From RGIG6165 sp045545175 (GTDB lineage Bacteria; Bacillota; Clostridia; Oscillospirales; Feifaniaceae), in the NCBI GenBank assembly GCA_045545175.1, contig JAZQAK010000003.1:1-63086 (forward strand): 63,086 bases of DNA. The letters run 5' to 3'. The notes beneath the pieces are model-generated. The model was not told the origin of the DNA and made no database searches. It saw only the letters and a list, made by a program, of their open reading frames with translations. The position numbers and the translations under genes are program-made. Positions 18,176 through 26,031 of this stretch are shown here, piece after piece. Position 1 is the stretch's first letter; every line of letters starts with the position of its first letter.

Positions 18176-18930
18176 TGAAAATTAAAGCCGACCTTCACGT
18201 TCATTCGCACAACTCGCACGACTGTCGTATGACGCTTGAAGAAATTGCAAAAGCGGCAAAAAAGAAGGGTATAGACTGTGTGTGCGTCTGTGACCATCAT
18301 ACGACAGACGGTTATTACGAAATCCTTGAAAAGTCCGATGAAAACGGCTTTATTGACGGCGTGTTATTCCTGCCTGCAATAGAGTATTCGACGGATGCAG
18401 GTCATATAATCGGTCTTTTTATGCAGTCTCCCATTACTGATACTCATAATTCCGCTTCGCTCATTAAAGACCTGTGCCGATTTTCTTTCCCCGTCCTTGC
18501 GCATCCTTATGCAAACGGGAAAGGCAATCCCATGATAAAGAAATATATTGAAATGGGCGTTGCCGTCGAGGTTGCAAATGCACGCAGGTCAAAAAAAGCA
18601 AACAGACTTGCCGCGGAAAATGCCGTAGGTCTGTTTACTGCAGGAAGTGATGCTCATCTTCCTGCCGAGATAGGAAACACATACGTCGAGCTTGACGTAA
18701 GAGAACTCACCGCAAACGGTGTATTTGAAGCGCTTCGCCATGCAAGAGGTGACGTTTATTATACGCCTTCAAGAAAGCTATACAACGGCATTTCACAGTT
18801 ATACAAGCAGATAGATGCGGGCAGATGGTACAGAGTACCCGTTATTCTCGCAAAAATAGTTCTGTTTTTCATCAAAGATATAATTACTCCGAGAAAAACC
18901 GTAGTTATGGAGGGTAAACAGTGGCACTGA
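18175..18930 (+). CDS. PHP-domain metallophosphoesterase
   Basis: This 251-residue PHP protein carries the four usual motifs: DLHVHSHNSHD at the N-terminus, CDHHTTDG, LAHPY and AGSDAHLP. Relatives include YciV/RnaseAM-type 3',5'-nucleotide phosphatases and histidinol phosphatases. The exact substrate is not clear. A hydrophobic C-terminal stretch (about 220-240) could be membrane-associating. It sits between an ATP-grasp enzyme and a polysaccharide deacetylase and overlaps both. Confidence 0.8.
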   Translation: MKIKADLHVHSHNSHDCRMTLEEIAKAAKKKGIDCVCVCDHHTTDGYYEILEKSDENGFIDGVLFLPAIEYSTDAGHIIGLFMQSPITDTHNSASLIKDLCRFSFPVLAHPYANGKGNPMIKKYIEMGVAVEVANARRSKKANRLAAENAVGLFTAGSDAHLPAEIGNTYVELDVRELTANGVFEALRHARGDVYYTPSRKLYNGISQLYKQIDAGRWYRVPVILAKIVLFFIKDIITPRKTVVMEGKQWH

Positions 18931-20258
18931 TAGTCAGAATAGGTAAAAAAGTAAAAGCAATTATAAGAAAGCTGTTTCCGAAACAGCATTATATGGGGCT
19001 TGTCAGAAGGATTGAGCGTGTTAAAACGGCACAGCGTGTCGTGGCAATGACATTTGACGACGGTCCGTGTGCATTACCGCCGAGTCCCGATAAGGGGGAT
19101 GACCTCTCCCTCACCGAAAAGATTCTTGAAATTATGCGTCGTTACGACGCAAGGGGCACGTTTGACGTTGTGGGCGACACAAGCGAAAACTATCCCGACG
19201 AAATAGGCGCAGAAGGCTCTGCCTCATGGGGCGGTATAAAATACGACCATTATCCCCAGTTTGAGTGTGACCGTTTCGGCGGTGCAAAGCACAAGCCCGA
19301 GCTTATACATCAGATTCTTTCGGAAGGACACGAGATATCCAACCATTCGTACAGACATCTTCTCTTCGGAAAGAAGAATATGATATACAACAAACGCAAG
19401 ACGTTTGAATCGCTCACCGAAGTGCTTACGGATTTACGCCGTCTTGACGCTTTGCTTGAGGAGAGGGACGGTTACGATATAAAACTTTCCCGTCCGCCTC
19501 ACTACGTGGACAAGATAAAGGGCGGTTTCACAAGCTACGATGCCTATGCACTTATGCAGTATCAGTATATGGCTGCTTCCTTTGACGGTGCAGGCTGGCT
19601 GCCCTGTGCAGACGGCTACGAGGCTGAAGTTGACGAAATGATAAATCCGCTTAAAGCGGCACTTGAAGCGGATGAAGACGCATTATGCGGACAGATAATC
19701 TTCCAGAAGGACGGTTACAATATGGCAAGCCGTTCGCCCGTGGCAGACGGTCTTGATTTACAGCTTAAACTGCTCTCCGAAAAGGGATACCGCGTAGTGC
19801 CCGTGAGCGAGCTTATGGAAATTTCACCTTTTGCCGATCTCGGCGAGGGGGACGACTGTTTCGAGGAAGCAAAGTGGCTTGCACAGCACGGCAGATGTGT
19901 CGCGTTTGACGATAATACGGTACGTACATCAAAGCCTCTTACGAGAGGGGAGGCGGCAATGCTTATAGCACCGCCCTCTGCAATAATTGCAAGAATTATT
20001 GAGCTTATGAAAAATCCAAAAGCACCCGATTTATTTAAAGACGTGAAAATGAGCGATCCGTATTCAACCGCTATCCGCTGGTGTGTTGAAAACGACATAA
20101 TGCAGCCTAAGGGCAAGTATTTCCTGCCCGATAAGGTTATGACGGGCGAAGAGCTCGACAGCGTTATTGCCCGCTTCGGCGGTATGGCGAAGGCTCTGTC
20201 GCAGACAGCAACACATGCTGATCTTATAAAGGGCGTCTACCTTGCCCTGTGCAAATAA
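18921..20258 (+). CDS. Polysaccharide deacetylase with SLH-like C-terminus
   Basis: This 445-residue protein starts at GTG, with GGAGGG six bases upstream inside the PHP gene. The NodB catalytic region (about 35-300) shows TFDDGP, HEISNHSYRH and RPPHYVD, the metal-binding and catalytic motifs of carbohydrate esterase family 4. Residues about 310-445 resemble S-layer-homology repeats (LTRGEAAMLI, AIRWCVENDI). The N-terminus is basic but not a clear signal peptide, which is odd for an SLH protein. It probably deacetylates a wall or surface polymer. Confidence 0.8.
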   Translation: MALIVRIGKKVKAIIRKLFPKQHYMGLVRRIERVKTAQRVVAMTFDDGPCALPPSPDKGDDLSLTEKILEIMRRYDARGTFDVVGDTSENYPDEIGAEGSASWGGIKYDHYPQFECDRFGGAKHKPELIHQILSEGHEISNHSYRHLLFGKKNMIYNKRKTFESLTEVLTDLRRLDALLEERDGYDIKLSRPPHYVDKIKGGFTSYDAYALMQYQYMAASFDGAGWLPCADGYEAEVDEMINPLKAALEADEDALCGQIIFQKDGYNMASRSPVADGLDLQLKLLSEKGYRVVPVSELMEISPFADLGEGDDCFEEAKWLAQHGRCVAFDDNTVRTSKPLTRGEAAMLIAPPSAIIARIIELMKNPKAPDLFKDVKMSDPYSTAIRWCVENDIMQPKGKYFLPDKVMTGEELDSVIARFGGMAKALSQTATHADLIKGVYLALCK

Positions 20259-20269
20259 CGGAGGCTTTT

Positions 20270-20413
20270 ATGGAAGAAAAAGATATAATTCAGCCCGAAG
20301 AACTTGAAACAAAGCGATCCCCGATTGTACGGGTGCTTGCAATTTTAGGTGCAATCGCCGTCCCGATTATCGCCTATCTGCTTTTCCGCTACGGCTATTT
20401 AATGAAGATATAA
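20270..20413 (+). CDS. 47-residue single-pass membrane peptide
   Basis: The ATG at 20270 follows GGAGG at a good distance, 11 bases after the deacetylase stop. The protein has an acidic N-terminus (MEEKDIIQPEELE), one hydrophobic segment at about 19-40 and a short basic tail YLMKI. It looks like the last gene of the tatD/ATP-grasp/PHP/deacetylase operon. No family is recognised. Its terminator was split by the inserted element immediately downstream. Confidence 0.65.
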   Translation: MEEKDIIQPEELETKRSPIVRVLAILGAIAVPIIAYLLFRYGYLMKI

Positions 20414-20417
20414 AAAA

Positions 20418-20428
20418 CACCGAGCTTT
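20418..20428 (+). repeat. Left 11-bp direct repeat (attL-like)
   Basis: CACCGAGCTTT, preceded by the A-run that formed the minus-strand T-tract of the original terminator. It is identical to 22652-22662. Confidence 0.7.
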
Positions 20429-20507
20429 AGACGGGTGCTCGTAAGACAGTAATTCTAAAAGATTACTATTTTACGGCATCTGTCTGACCGGGTTGGAAAA
20501 CAACTAT

Positions 20508-20551
20508 GAAAAGAACGATGTCGAGTCGAAAGACTTAACATCGTTCTTTTT
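20508..20551 (+). terminator. Long hairpin at the left end of the element
   Basis: A 13-bp stem (20509-20521 with 20538-20550) encloses an inner 4-bp stem capped by a GAAA tetraloop and is followed by a T-run. It would terminate transcription arriving from the host operon, or may be part of the element's end structure. Confidence 0.6.
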
Positions 20552-20586
20552 CTATCTCGAAATCATTGAAATTACGGAGATTGACC

Positions 20587-20832
20587 ATGAAACGCCTATT
20601 ATCTTGCGAGTTTAACATTGATACGGTCTGCGTGGAGCTGAAGTTTTCAGATGGCACTATGATTGCTATTGATACTATCGCCGTTGAAAATGAGGTGGCA
20701 GACAATATGTATCAGCGGTCAGAGCTTGACTATCTTATCTACAATGACCCGATTGCATACGCCGATTTGATACTCAACGGCAACCCCGAAGCCTATTTAA
20801 AGGCAGTAACAGAATACAAGCCACTTGATTGA
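20587..20832 (+). CDS. DUF6061-like small protein of mobile elements
   Basis: This 81-residue protein begins MKRLLSCEFNIDTVCVEL and contains the SDGTMIAIDTIAVEN stretch. That matches small proteins I know from Clostridia integrative elements (DUF6061). Their function is unknown. The ATG at 20587 has CGGAG upstream. It supports the foreign origin of the segment. Confidence 0.7.
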   Translation: MKRLLSCEFNIDTVCVELKFSDGTMIAIDTIAVENEVADNMYQRSELDYLIYNDPIAYADLILNGNPEAYLKAVTEYKPLD

Positions 20833-20840
20833 TGCTTTTT

Positions 20841-20885
20841 AGGAGTTGATGTAAGGATGCCTAAGTGCTACTTCCATCAACTCCT
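20841..20885 (+). repeat. Inverted repeat after the DUF6061-like gene
   Basis: A perfect 11-bp stem (20841-20851 with 20875-20885) has a 23-nt loop and no T-run. It may be a weak terminator or a processing signal inside the element. A 32-codon open frame across it looks accidental. Confidence 0.4.
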
Positions 20886-20929
20886 CCTCACTAAAGTCAT
20901 GTTTAGTTTCAAAAAGTCACGAAAACATA

Positions 20930-20958
20930 TTGACACAATAAGAAAAATGTGGTAACAT
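20930..20958 (+). promoter_or_regulatory. Promoter of the 242-residue cargo gene
   Basis: TTGACA (20930-20935), a 17-bp spacer and TAACAT (20953-20958) lie 25 bp before the AGGAGG-preceded ATG at 20983. The cargo gene thus carries its own promoter. Confidence 0.65.
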
Positions 20959-20982
20959 ATTAGCATCAAAGGAGGTTTTGAT

Positions 20983-21711
20983 ATGGATTACGATAAGATT
21001 ATTCTTGATTTGCTAAATCGAATTGTTACATTAGAAGATAAGGTGACAAGACTGGAGAAGCTTGGTAGTGGTGTGCAATCCAATAGTTTAGATTTACCCG
21101 CCGGGAGCAAGAAGTATCGCTTCCTCTCTGACTATCTTCATCAAAGCAATTCGTCCAGGGTCAAACTCTCTTATAGCGAAATTGAGGATATATTAAAATT
21201 CAAGCTGCCTGACTCTGCCACTACACATCGTGCTTTTTGGGCAAATACAACCAGCCATTCCATTGCTCTTAGTTGGCTTAGCGTCAATTACTCGGTTGTA
21301 GAAGCCAATCTTGAAGAAAAGTATATTATTTTTGAGAAAAAGAGGGATTTTGAGAAAATGACCATTGATGAACAAATGCGAACTGTGGTTGCGGAAATTG
21401 TTTCTGAGTACGGCGTTCGTTACAAGATCAGTTTGAAAGAGCTTTACGAATTACTTGGTGCTCGTTTTCAAACCAACAGTGGCAGCATTATCCCCTCGGA
21501 TTACTGCTACAACCGTGTCAACAAAGGCATCGAATTCCATAAGAAGCCTCGACTATTTAACTTCCTCGGTGACGGAATGTATGAATGCCTTGGCGAAAAC
21601 TATCCCTACACCGGCGATGTAGAAAATGCGAGTGACGGAACTGTGGTTGGCTCTTGGGAAAACGGTGTTTTTGAGAAAAATGCTAATTGGGAGCTGCTCC
21701 ACCTAAAATGA
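20983..21711 (+). CDS. Uncharacterised 242-residue cargo protein
   Basis: A short coiled-coil-like N-terminus (about 5-30, LDLLNRIVTLEDKVTRLEK) is followed by a compact domain (about 45-110: SYSEIEDILKFKLPDSA, HRAFWANTTSHSIALSWL) that resembles the uncharacterised DUF7662. The C-terminal domain (about 125-220, with IIPSDYCYNRVNKGI) resembles a winged-helix-like region seen in Firmicute accessory genes. I cannot assign a function. Related DUF7662-type domains occur near restriction and defence genes, so a defence role is possible. Family names are from memory and need a profile search. Confidence 0.55.
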   Translation: MDYDKIILDLLNRIVTLEDKVTRLEKLGSGVQSNSLDLPAGSKKYRFLSDYLHQSNSSRVKLSYSEIEDILKFKLPDSATTHRAFWANTTSHSIALSWLSVNYSVVEANLEEKYIIFEKKRDFEKMTIDEQMRTVVAEIVSEYGVRYKISLKELYELLGARFQTNSGSIIPSDYCYNRVNKGIEFHKKPRLFNFLGDGMYECLGENYPYTGDVENASDGTVVGSWENGVFEKNANWELLHLK

Positions 21712-21752
21712 TTGAGCATATCACCCGTCATTGTTGAAGCGAGGAAATACAA

Positions 21753-22337
21753 ATGGGAATTATAGTTCCAATTCTTTGTGTCTTAGTTTTGTTTTATTGT
21801 ATAGGGCGTGGTGTTCAAAGCGGCACTTTTCGCACTGGATATAAAGCAGGAACTATTTTGATGCTTGGTGATCAGACGGCAAGCGATAAACTTGATGAAA
21901 TTGAACTTCGTAATGTTTCGATGAAACTAAGACCCGATGAAGCTTGTTACTTTGAGGGAGAAGGCTTTTCGTATCAATCTAAAGATGTTGTTTCTGGTTA
22001 TAAGCGCAGCTCACACGGAAGCAGTATGTATATCATGAGAGGATACTCCATCCATAGGTCAAATGGTCAAAGTGATGTCATAAGAAAAACTGTCAAAACA
22101 GAATATCCGGGGCGGCTGTTCATAACCAATGAGAGAATTGTTTTTCTCGCTGAACGATATGGATTTGATATAGGTTTTGACAAGCTTTCAAATATCACAA
22201 TGTACAACGAATACCTTGAAGTATTTGCAGGTAGCAAATTTTATCGGGTATTTACTCCCCACACAGTTTTTATTCGTGATTTGATTACATTGATGAATAT
22301 CTGTCATGAAGATCAATATCCTGAAGATGATGAATGA
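21753..22337 (+). CDS. Membrane-anchored protein with PH/GRAM-like region
   Basis: This 194-residue protein has one N-terminal transmembrane segment (about 3-20), then a soluble part. The segment GRLFITNERIVFLAERYGFDIGFDKLS, quoted here only for its pattern of beta strands, resembles bacterial PH or GRAM domains that often sense membranes. It starts 41 bp after the 242-residue gene and probably shares its promoter. Function unknown. Confidence 0.5.
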   Translation: MGIIVPILCVLVLFYCIGRGVQSGTFRTGYKAGTILMLGDQTASDKLDEIELRNVSMKLRPDEACYFEGEGFSYQSKDVVSGYKRSSHGSSMYIMRGYSIHRSNGQSDVIRKTVKTEYPGRLFITNERIVFLAERYGFDIGFDKLSNITMYNEYLEVFAGSKFYRVFTPHTVFIRDLITLMNICHEDQYPEDDE

Positions 22338-22360
22338 GGGTAAATGTGAAGCACGATTAA

Positions 22361-22603
22361 GCGGCACAGGTGGTCAAAAAGATTTTCACGCTCTGCATGA
22401 ACGGACGTGGACCGAGCCAAATTGCCGAACAGCTTGAACGGGAAAAGATACTCACGCCATACGCCCTCAGAGAACTTGTAAAGGCGGTTTATGTGGAGGC
22501 ACCCGACAAATCCAGCGGTAAACGCAAGCAGAAGGTACATATCGAATATGACCTTGTTGGCTATATTCCCGTGGATGAACTGATAAAAGCGGAACAGGCA
22601 TGA
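22361..22603 (+). pseudogene. Large serine recombinase, truncated remnant
   Basis: The open stretch encodes the helical part of the Recombinase domain (VVKKIFTLCMNGRGPSQIAEQLE). It then jumps directly to the extreme C-terminus (APDKSSGKRKQKVHIEY ... GYIPVDELIKAEQA) of large serine recombinases of the TnpX/Tn4451 type. The catalytic serine domain and several hundred residues are missing, and a stop codon lies just upstream. This is the probable integrase of the element after internal deletion. Confidence 0.7.
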
Positions 22604-22622
22604 TTTCGGTCATGCCTGTTCC
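22591..22622. repeat. Inverted repeat at the right end of the element
   Basis: A perfect 13-bp stem (22591-22603 with 22610-22622) has a 6-nt loop and overlaps the recombinase stop codon. It lacks a T-run. Its place near the right boundary suggests an end structure or a stability hairpin. Confidence 0.55.
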
Positions 22623-22651
22623 AAGAAATTCGCATATTACTGTTTTACGAC

Positions 22652-22662
22652 CACCGAGCTTT
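22652..22662 (+). repeat. Right 11-bp direct repeat (attR-like)
   Basis: CACCGAGCTTT, identical to 20418-20428. Here it forms the left arm and loop of an intact terminator hairpin. Confidence 0.7.
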
Positions 22663-22677
22663 GCTCGGTGTTTTTTT
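22652..22677 (+). terminator. Terminator, plus-strand half of a split bidirectional hairpin
   Basis: CACCGAGC and GCTCGGTG pair around a TTT loop and are followed by seven Ts, giving a good plus-strand terminator. On the minus strand, where comM ends at 22676, the T-tract that should follow the hairpin was carried off to the left end of the element. Confidence 0.75.
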
Positions 22678-24196
22678 ATCCTCTGAAAAAGTATTTCTTT
22701 TCGGCGGTGCGGTAGGAGATTACTTCCGCTATTATTAGCTCGTCTATCTCGTCCTTGCCCTCAAGGTCGGCAACCGTCTGCGCCGTACGGAGAAGCCTGT
22801 CATAGCTTCGTGCCGTAAGCCCGTAAAAATCAAACGCCTTTGTAACTAAATCTTTAGCACTGTCTGTTAACACGCAGAGATTCGTTATCATATCGTGCGT
22901 CATCTGACTGTTGAGCTTTATGCCGTAGGGTGCAAGCCTTTCTCTCTGCCTCTCACGTGCAGAAAGTACACGTTTTAATATACTGCTGCTCGGCTCCTCC
23001 GCCATTTTGTTTTCAAGGTCACTCAGCGGAACGGGAGGTACCTCTATCATAAGGTCCATTCGGTCAAGAAGCGGTCCGCTTATATGCGACATATACATTT
23101 TTCGCTCTCTCGGTGAGCAGGAACATTTTCTTTCGCTGCCGAAATTTCCGCATTTGCACGGGTTTGCCGCCGTTACAAGTATAAAATCGGCAGGAAAAGT
23201 ACTGCTCTGCGCCGCACGCGAGATAGTTATCTGCTTATCTTCAATAGGCTGTCTTAAAATTTCAAGTGACGTCTTTGAAAACTCGGGCCATTCGTCAAGA
23301 AAAAGTACGCCGTGATGAGCAAGCGATATTTCGCCCGGTCGCGGAATCGAGCCGCCGCCCGAAAGACCGACGGGGGAGACCGTGTGATGAGGGCTTCGAA
23401 AAGGCGGTGCCTGTATAAGCTTGCCCTGCGTTCTGCCTGCAACGGACCAAATTTTCGTAACTTCGACAACCTGTTCACGATCAAGCCGTGGCATTATTGA
23501 CGGTAGCCTCTTTGCAAGCATACTTTTACCGCTTCCCGGAGGACCGATAAGGGCAATATTGTGTCCGCCAGCAGCCGCAATTTCAAGCGCACGCTTGGCG
23601 AAATAATGTCCTCTCACCTCAGCGAAATCGGGGAGGTCTTCACTTTCATACGCATTATCAAGGCTACTTTCCTGCGGTAAAACCGTTATTTCACCTTTTA
23701 AATATGAAATAAGTTCTTTTACGTCGGTTATTCCTATAACTTCAATTCCGGGAATCAGCGACGCCTCTTTTGCACAACATTTTGGCAAAACTATTCTTTT
23801 TATACCGTTTTCTGCGGCAAACGCCGTATATGCCAGCACACCGCCAACTTCACGAAGTTCACCCGAAAGTGAAAGTTCACCTATAAAAACCGTGTCCTGC
23901 AATACGTTTTCAAACAGACCAAACGCACCGCAAACCGCAATAAATATAGGCAAATCGAGGGCTGACGCCTCTTTTTCCGTGTCGGCGGGTGCAAGATTTA
24001 CGGTGATACGCCCCTTTTGAAAATCGCCTACCGCATTTGAATAAGCGCTTCGTACACGGCGTGTCGCCTCTTTAACCGCCTGTCCCGCCATTCCGACAAT
24101 GTCAAACGACGGTATTCCCTTCAAACAGTCAGCCTCAACGGTAATGAAATATCCGTCAATGCCCTTGAGACCAACAGATTTAACTGTAAATGTCAT
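22676..24196 (-). CDS. comM: YifB/ComM-family AAA+ ATPase
   Basis: This 506-residue member of the Mg-chelatase-like YifB/ComM family has an N-terminal Lon-protease-like fold (LKGIPSFDIVGMAGQAVKEA). An AAA+ core carries Walker A GPPGSGKSMLAKR near 219-231 and LFLDEWPEF. A C-terminal Mg-chelatase domain follows. ComM is a branch-migration helicase used in natural transformation in other bacteria. AAAGGA precedes the ATG. It sits 2 bp behind an ABC exporter gene. Confidence 0.9.
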   Translation of the reverse strand: MTFTVKSVGLKGIDGYFITVEADCLKGIPSFDIVGMAGQAVKEATRRVRSAYSNAVGDFQKGRITVNLAPADTEKEASALDLPIFIAVCGAFGLFENVLQDTVFIGELSLSGELREVGGVLAYTAFAAENGIKRIVLPKCCAKEASLIPGIEVIGITDVKELISYLKGEITVLPQESSLDNAYESEDLPDFAEVRGHYFAKRALEIAAAGGHNIALIGPPGSGKSMLAKRLPSIMPRLDREQVVEVTKIWSVAGRTQGKLIQAPPFRSPHHTVSPVGLSGGGSIPRPGEISLAHHGVLFLDEWPEFSKTSLEILRQPIEDKQITISRAAQSSTFPADFILVTAANPCKCGNFGSERKCSCSPRERKMYMSHISGPLLDRMDLMIEVPPVPLSDLENKMAEEPSSSILKRVLSARERQRERLAPYGIKLNSQMTHDMITNLCVLTDSAKDLVTKAFDFYGLTARSYDRLLRTAQTVADLEGKDEIDELIIAEVISYRTAEKKYFFRG

Positions 24197-24198
24197 AT

Positions 24199-26031
24199 TT
24201 ATATTCCTTTATAAAGTTTTGCATACAGACCGTCCATGGCAACAAGTTCTTCCTGATTACCGCGCTCAACTATCTCACCACCGTCTATGACAAGTATCAT
24301 ATCACAGTCACGTATAGTTGACAGACGGTGCGCTATAAGAAATGCCGTTTTGCCCTTCATAAGCGTTTTCATGGCACTTTGTATCTGTAATTCAGTTCGG
24401 GTATCGACGTTTGATGTCGCCTCATCGAGAATAAGCATCGGCGGATCTATGAGAAACGCCCTTGCTATATTGAGAAGCTGTCTCTGTCCGCCCGAAAGCG
24501 TGCCTCCACCCTCCGAAAGAATTGTTTCGTAGCCGTTTTCAAGCTGTCTTATAAATCTGTCTGCACCTGCAAGTTTTGCCGCCGCAACAACTTCTTCCAT
24601 AGTCGCCTCAGGCTTACCGAAGCGGATGTTATCCGCTACACTCATGGTAAACAGACTCGTATCCTGCAACACGATACCGAAGTTTCTGCGAAGAGTTTTT
24701 CTGTCTATGTTGGCAATATCGTTTCCGTCGATAGTTATCCTGCCACTGTCAAGCTCGTAAAAGCGCATGAGAAGATTAACTATCGTTGTCTTTCCCGCAC
24801 CCGTCGGACCGACGAGGGCAATATGCTGACCCTGTTTTACGTCAACCGAGATATTTTTAAGTATCTTTCTTTCGGGCGTGTATGAAAAATCAACGTTTTG
24901 TATCGAAATGTCGCCCCTGAAGGTGTCAGGTTTGAGCACTTCGCTGTCACGGTACTCACTTTCGGTGTCAAGCGCCATAAACACACGCTCCGCACCTGCA
25001 ACTGCCGCCTGTATTGCAATTATCTGATGTGAAATCTCGTTTATCGGATTTGCAAATTTCTTTGCATATTTCAAAAATGCACTGATACCGCCAAGGTCAA
25101 GCCCTCTCGTCAGGGCAAGAATACCTGCATACATAACGGTAAAACCGTAAAAAATGTTGCTTACGCCCTTTAAAGCAGGCATCGTTATGCTGGATATAAA
25201 CTGCGCTTTTATGCCGTTTTTACGCAGAGTTTCCGCATAATCGGCAAATTCACCGCACACCTTTTCACCACGGTCAAAAGCGGTAACGACGTACTGACCG
25301 GATATACGCTCCTCCGCGTAGGAGTTGACGGTTGCAAGGTCTGCCTGATATCTGCGGTAATATTTTTTCGTGTGTTTGGTGATAAAGCCCGTAACCACGT
25401 ATATGACGGGAATAGAGAAAAGTGATACAACCGTAAGTCTGGGTGATATCCAGAGCATAAGGCCTATTGTGCCCACGGTATTGAATACACACTGAAAAAG
25501 CTTTGCCAGCGTGTCTTTGAGCGCAAGTGCAACGTTCTCAAGGTCGTTTGTAAACCTGCTCATTATATCGCCGAAATGATTTCTGTCAAAATACGATACG
25601 GGCAGAGTCTGTAATTTCGTAAAAAGTTCACTTCTCATACTGTGAGTCGCCGTCTGCGATATTCGTATGAGCATTTTGTTTGAAATATACTGAAAAACAC
25701 CGCTTATAACGTAGAGCAGGGCAAGCGTTACGCAGATTTTAACAAGGCCCTGATAATTTTTGGGGATTATGTAATCGTTTACTATGGGTTTGAGAAGATA
25801 GGTCGTAAGCAAATCAAGTCCCGTATGGACAAGTAGCAATATTATTGCCGTCGTCATACCCACCTTTGAGCCCTTGAGATAGGTGAATATTCTTTTTATC
25901 GTGCCCTTCATATCCTTGGGCTTTTCGGCAAGCAGATTGGCCGCTCGCTGACGTGCCATATTGCCGCCACCGCCCATCATACGCTGAGATAAATCGGGGG
26001 CATCCGTCTTTCTGTAATCGTTATTACTCAT
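24199..26031 (-). CDS. ABC exporter half-transporter, catalytic subunit
   Basis: This 610-residue protein has a six-helix membrane domain (about 45-330) and a C-terminal nucleotide-binding domain. The domain is fully canonical: Walker A GPTGAGKTT, signature LSGGQ, Walker B LILDEAT with the catalytic Glu, and the H-loop AHRLS. It overlaps the upstream half-transporter by 8 bp. The pair looks like an LmrCD/BmrCD-type heterodimeric multidrug or lipid exporter. The ~35-residue N-terminal extension is polar and Met/Gly-rich. Confidence 0.92.
   Translation of the reverse strand: MSNNDYRKTDAPDLSQRMMGGGGNMARQRAANLLAEKPKDMKGTIKRIFTYLKGSKVGMTTAIILLLVHTGLDLLTTYLLKPIVNDYIIPKNYQGLVKICVTLALLYVISGVFQYISNKMLIRISQTATHSMRSELFTKLQTLPVSYFDRNHFGDIMSRFTNDLENVALALKDTLAKLFQCVFNTVGTIGLMLWISPRLTVVSLFSIPVIYVVTGFITKHTKKYYRRYQADLATVNSYAEERISGQYVVTAFDRGEKVCGEFADYAETLRKNGIKAQFISSITMPALKGVSNIFYGFTVMYAGILALTRGLDLGGISAFLKYAKKFANPINEISHQIIAIQAAVAGAERVFMALDTESEYRDSEVLKPDTFRGDISIQNVDFSYTPERKILKNISVDVKQGQHIALVGPTGAGKTTIVNLLMRFYELDSGRITIDGNDIANIDRKTLRRNFGIVLQDTSLFTMSVADNIRFGKPEATMEEVVAAAKLAGADRFIRQLENGYETILSEGGGTLSGGQRQLLNIARAFLIDPPMLILDEATSNVDTRTELQIQSAMKTLMKGKTAFLIAHRLSTIRDCDMILVIDGGEIVERGNQEELVAMDGLYAKLYKGI

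Larger units (their letters stand above)
20418..22662. mobile_element. Decayed integrated element inside a terminator
   Basis: About 2.2 kb of AT-richer sequence is flanked by the 11-bp direct repeat CACCGAGCTTT. At the right end that repeat continues into GCTCGGTG plus a T-run, forming a full terminator. At the left end it is preceded by the matching A-run. The target was therefore one bidirectional hairpin, now split. Cargo: a DUF6061-like small protein, an unknown 242-residue protein, a membrane-anchored protein and the tail of a large serine recombinase. No intact integrase remains, so it is probably immobile. Confidence 0.75.

Noticed and set aside
20857..20955. 32-codon open frame after the DUF6061-like gene
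   Set aside because: It spans an inverted repeat and runs into the next gene's promoter. No family resemblance.
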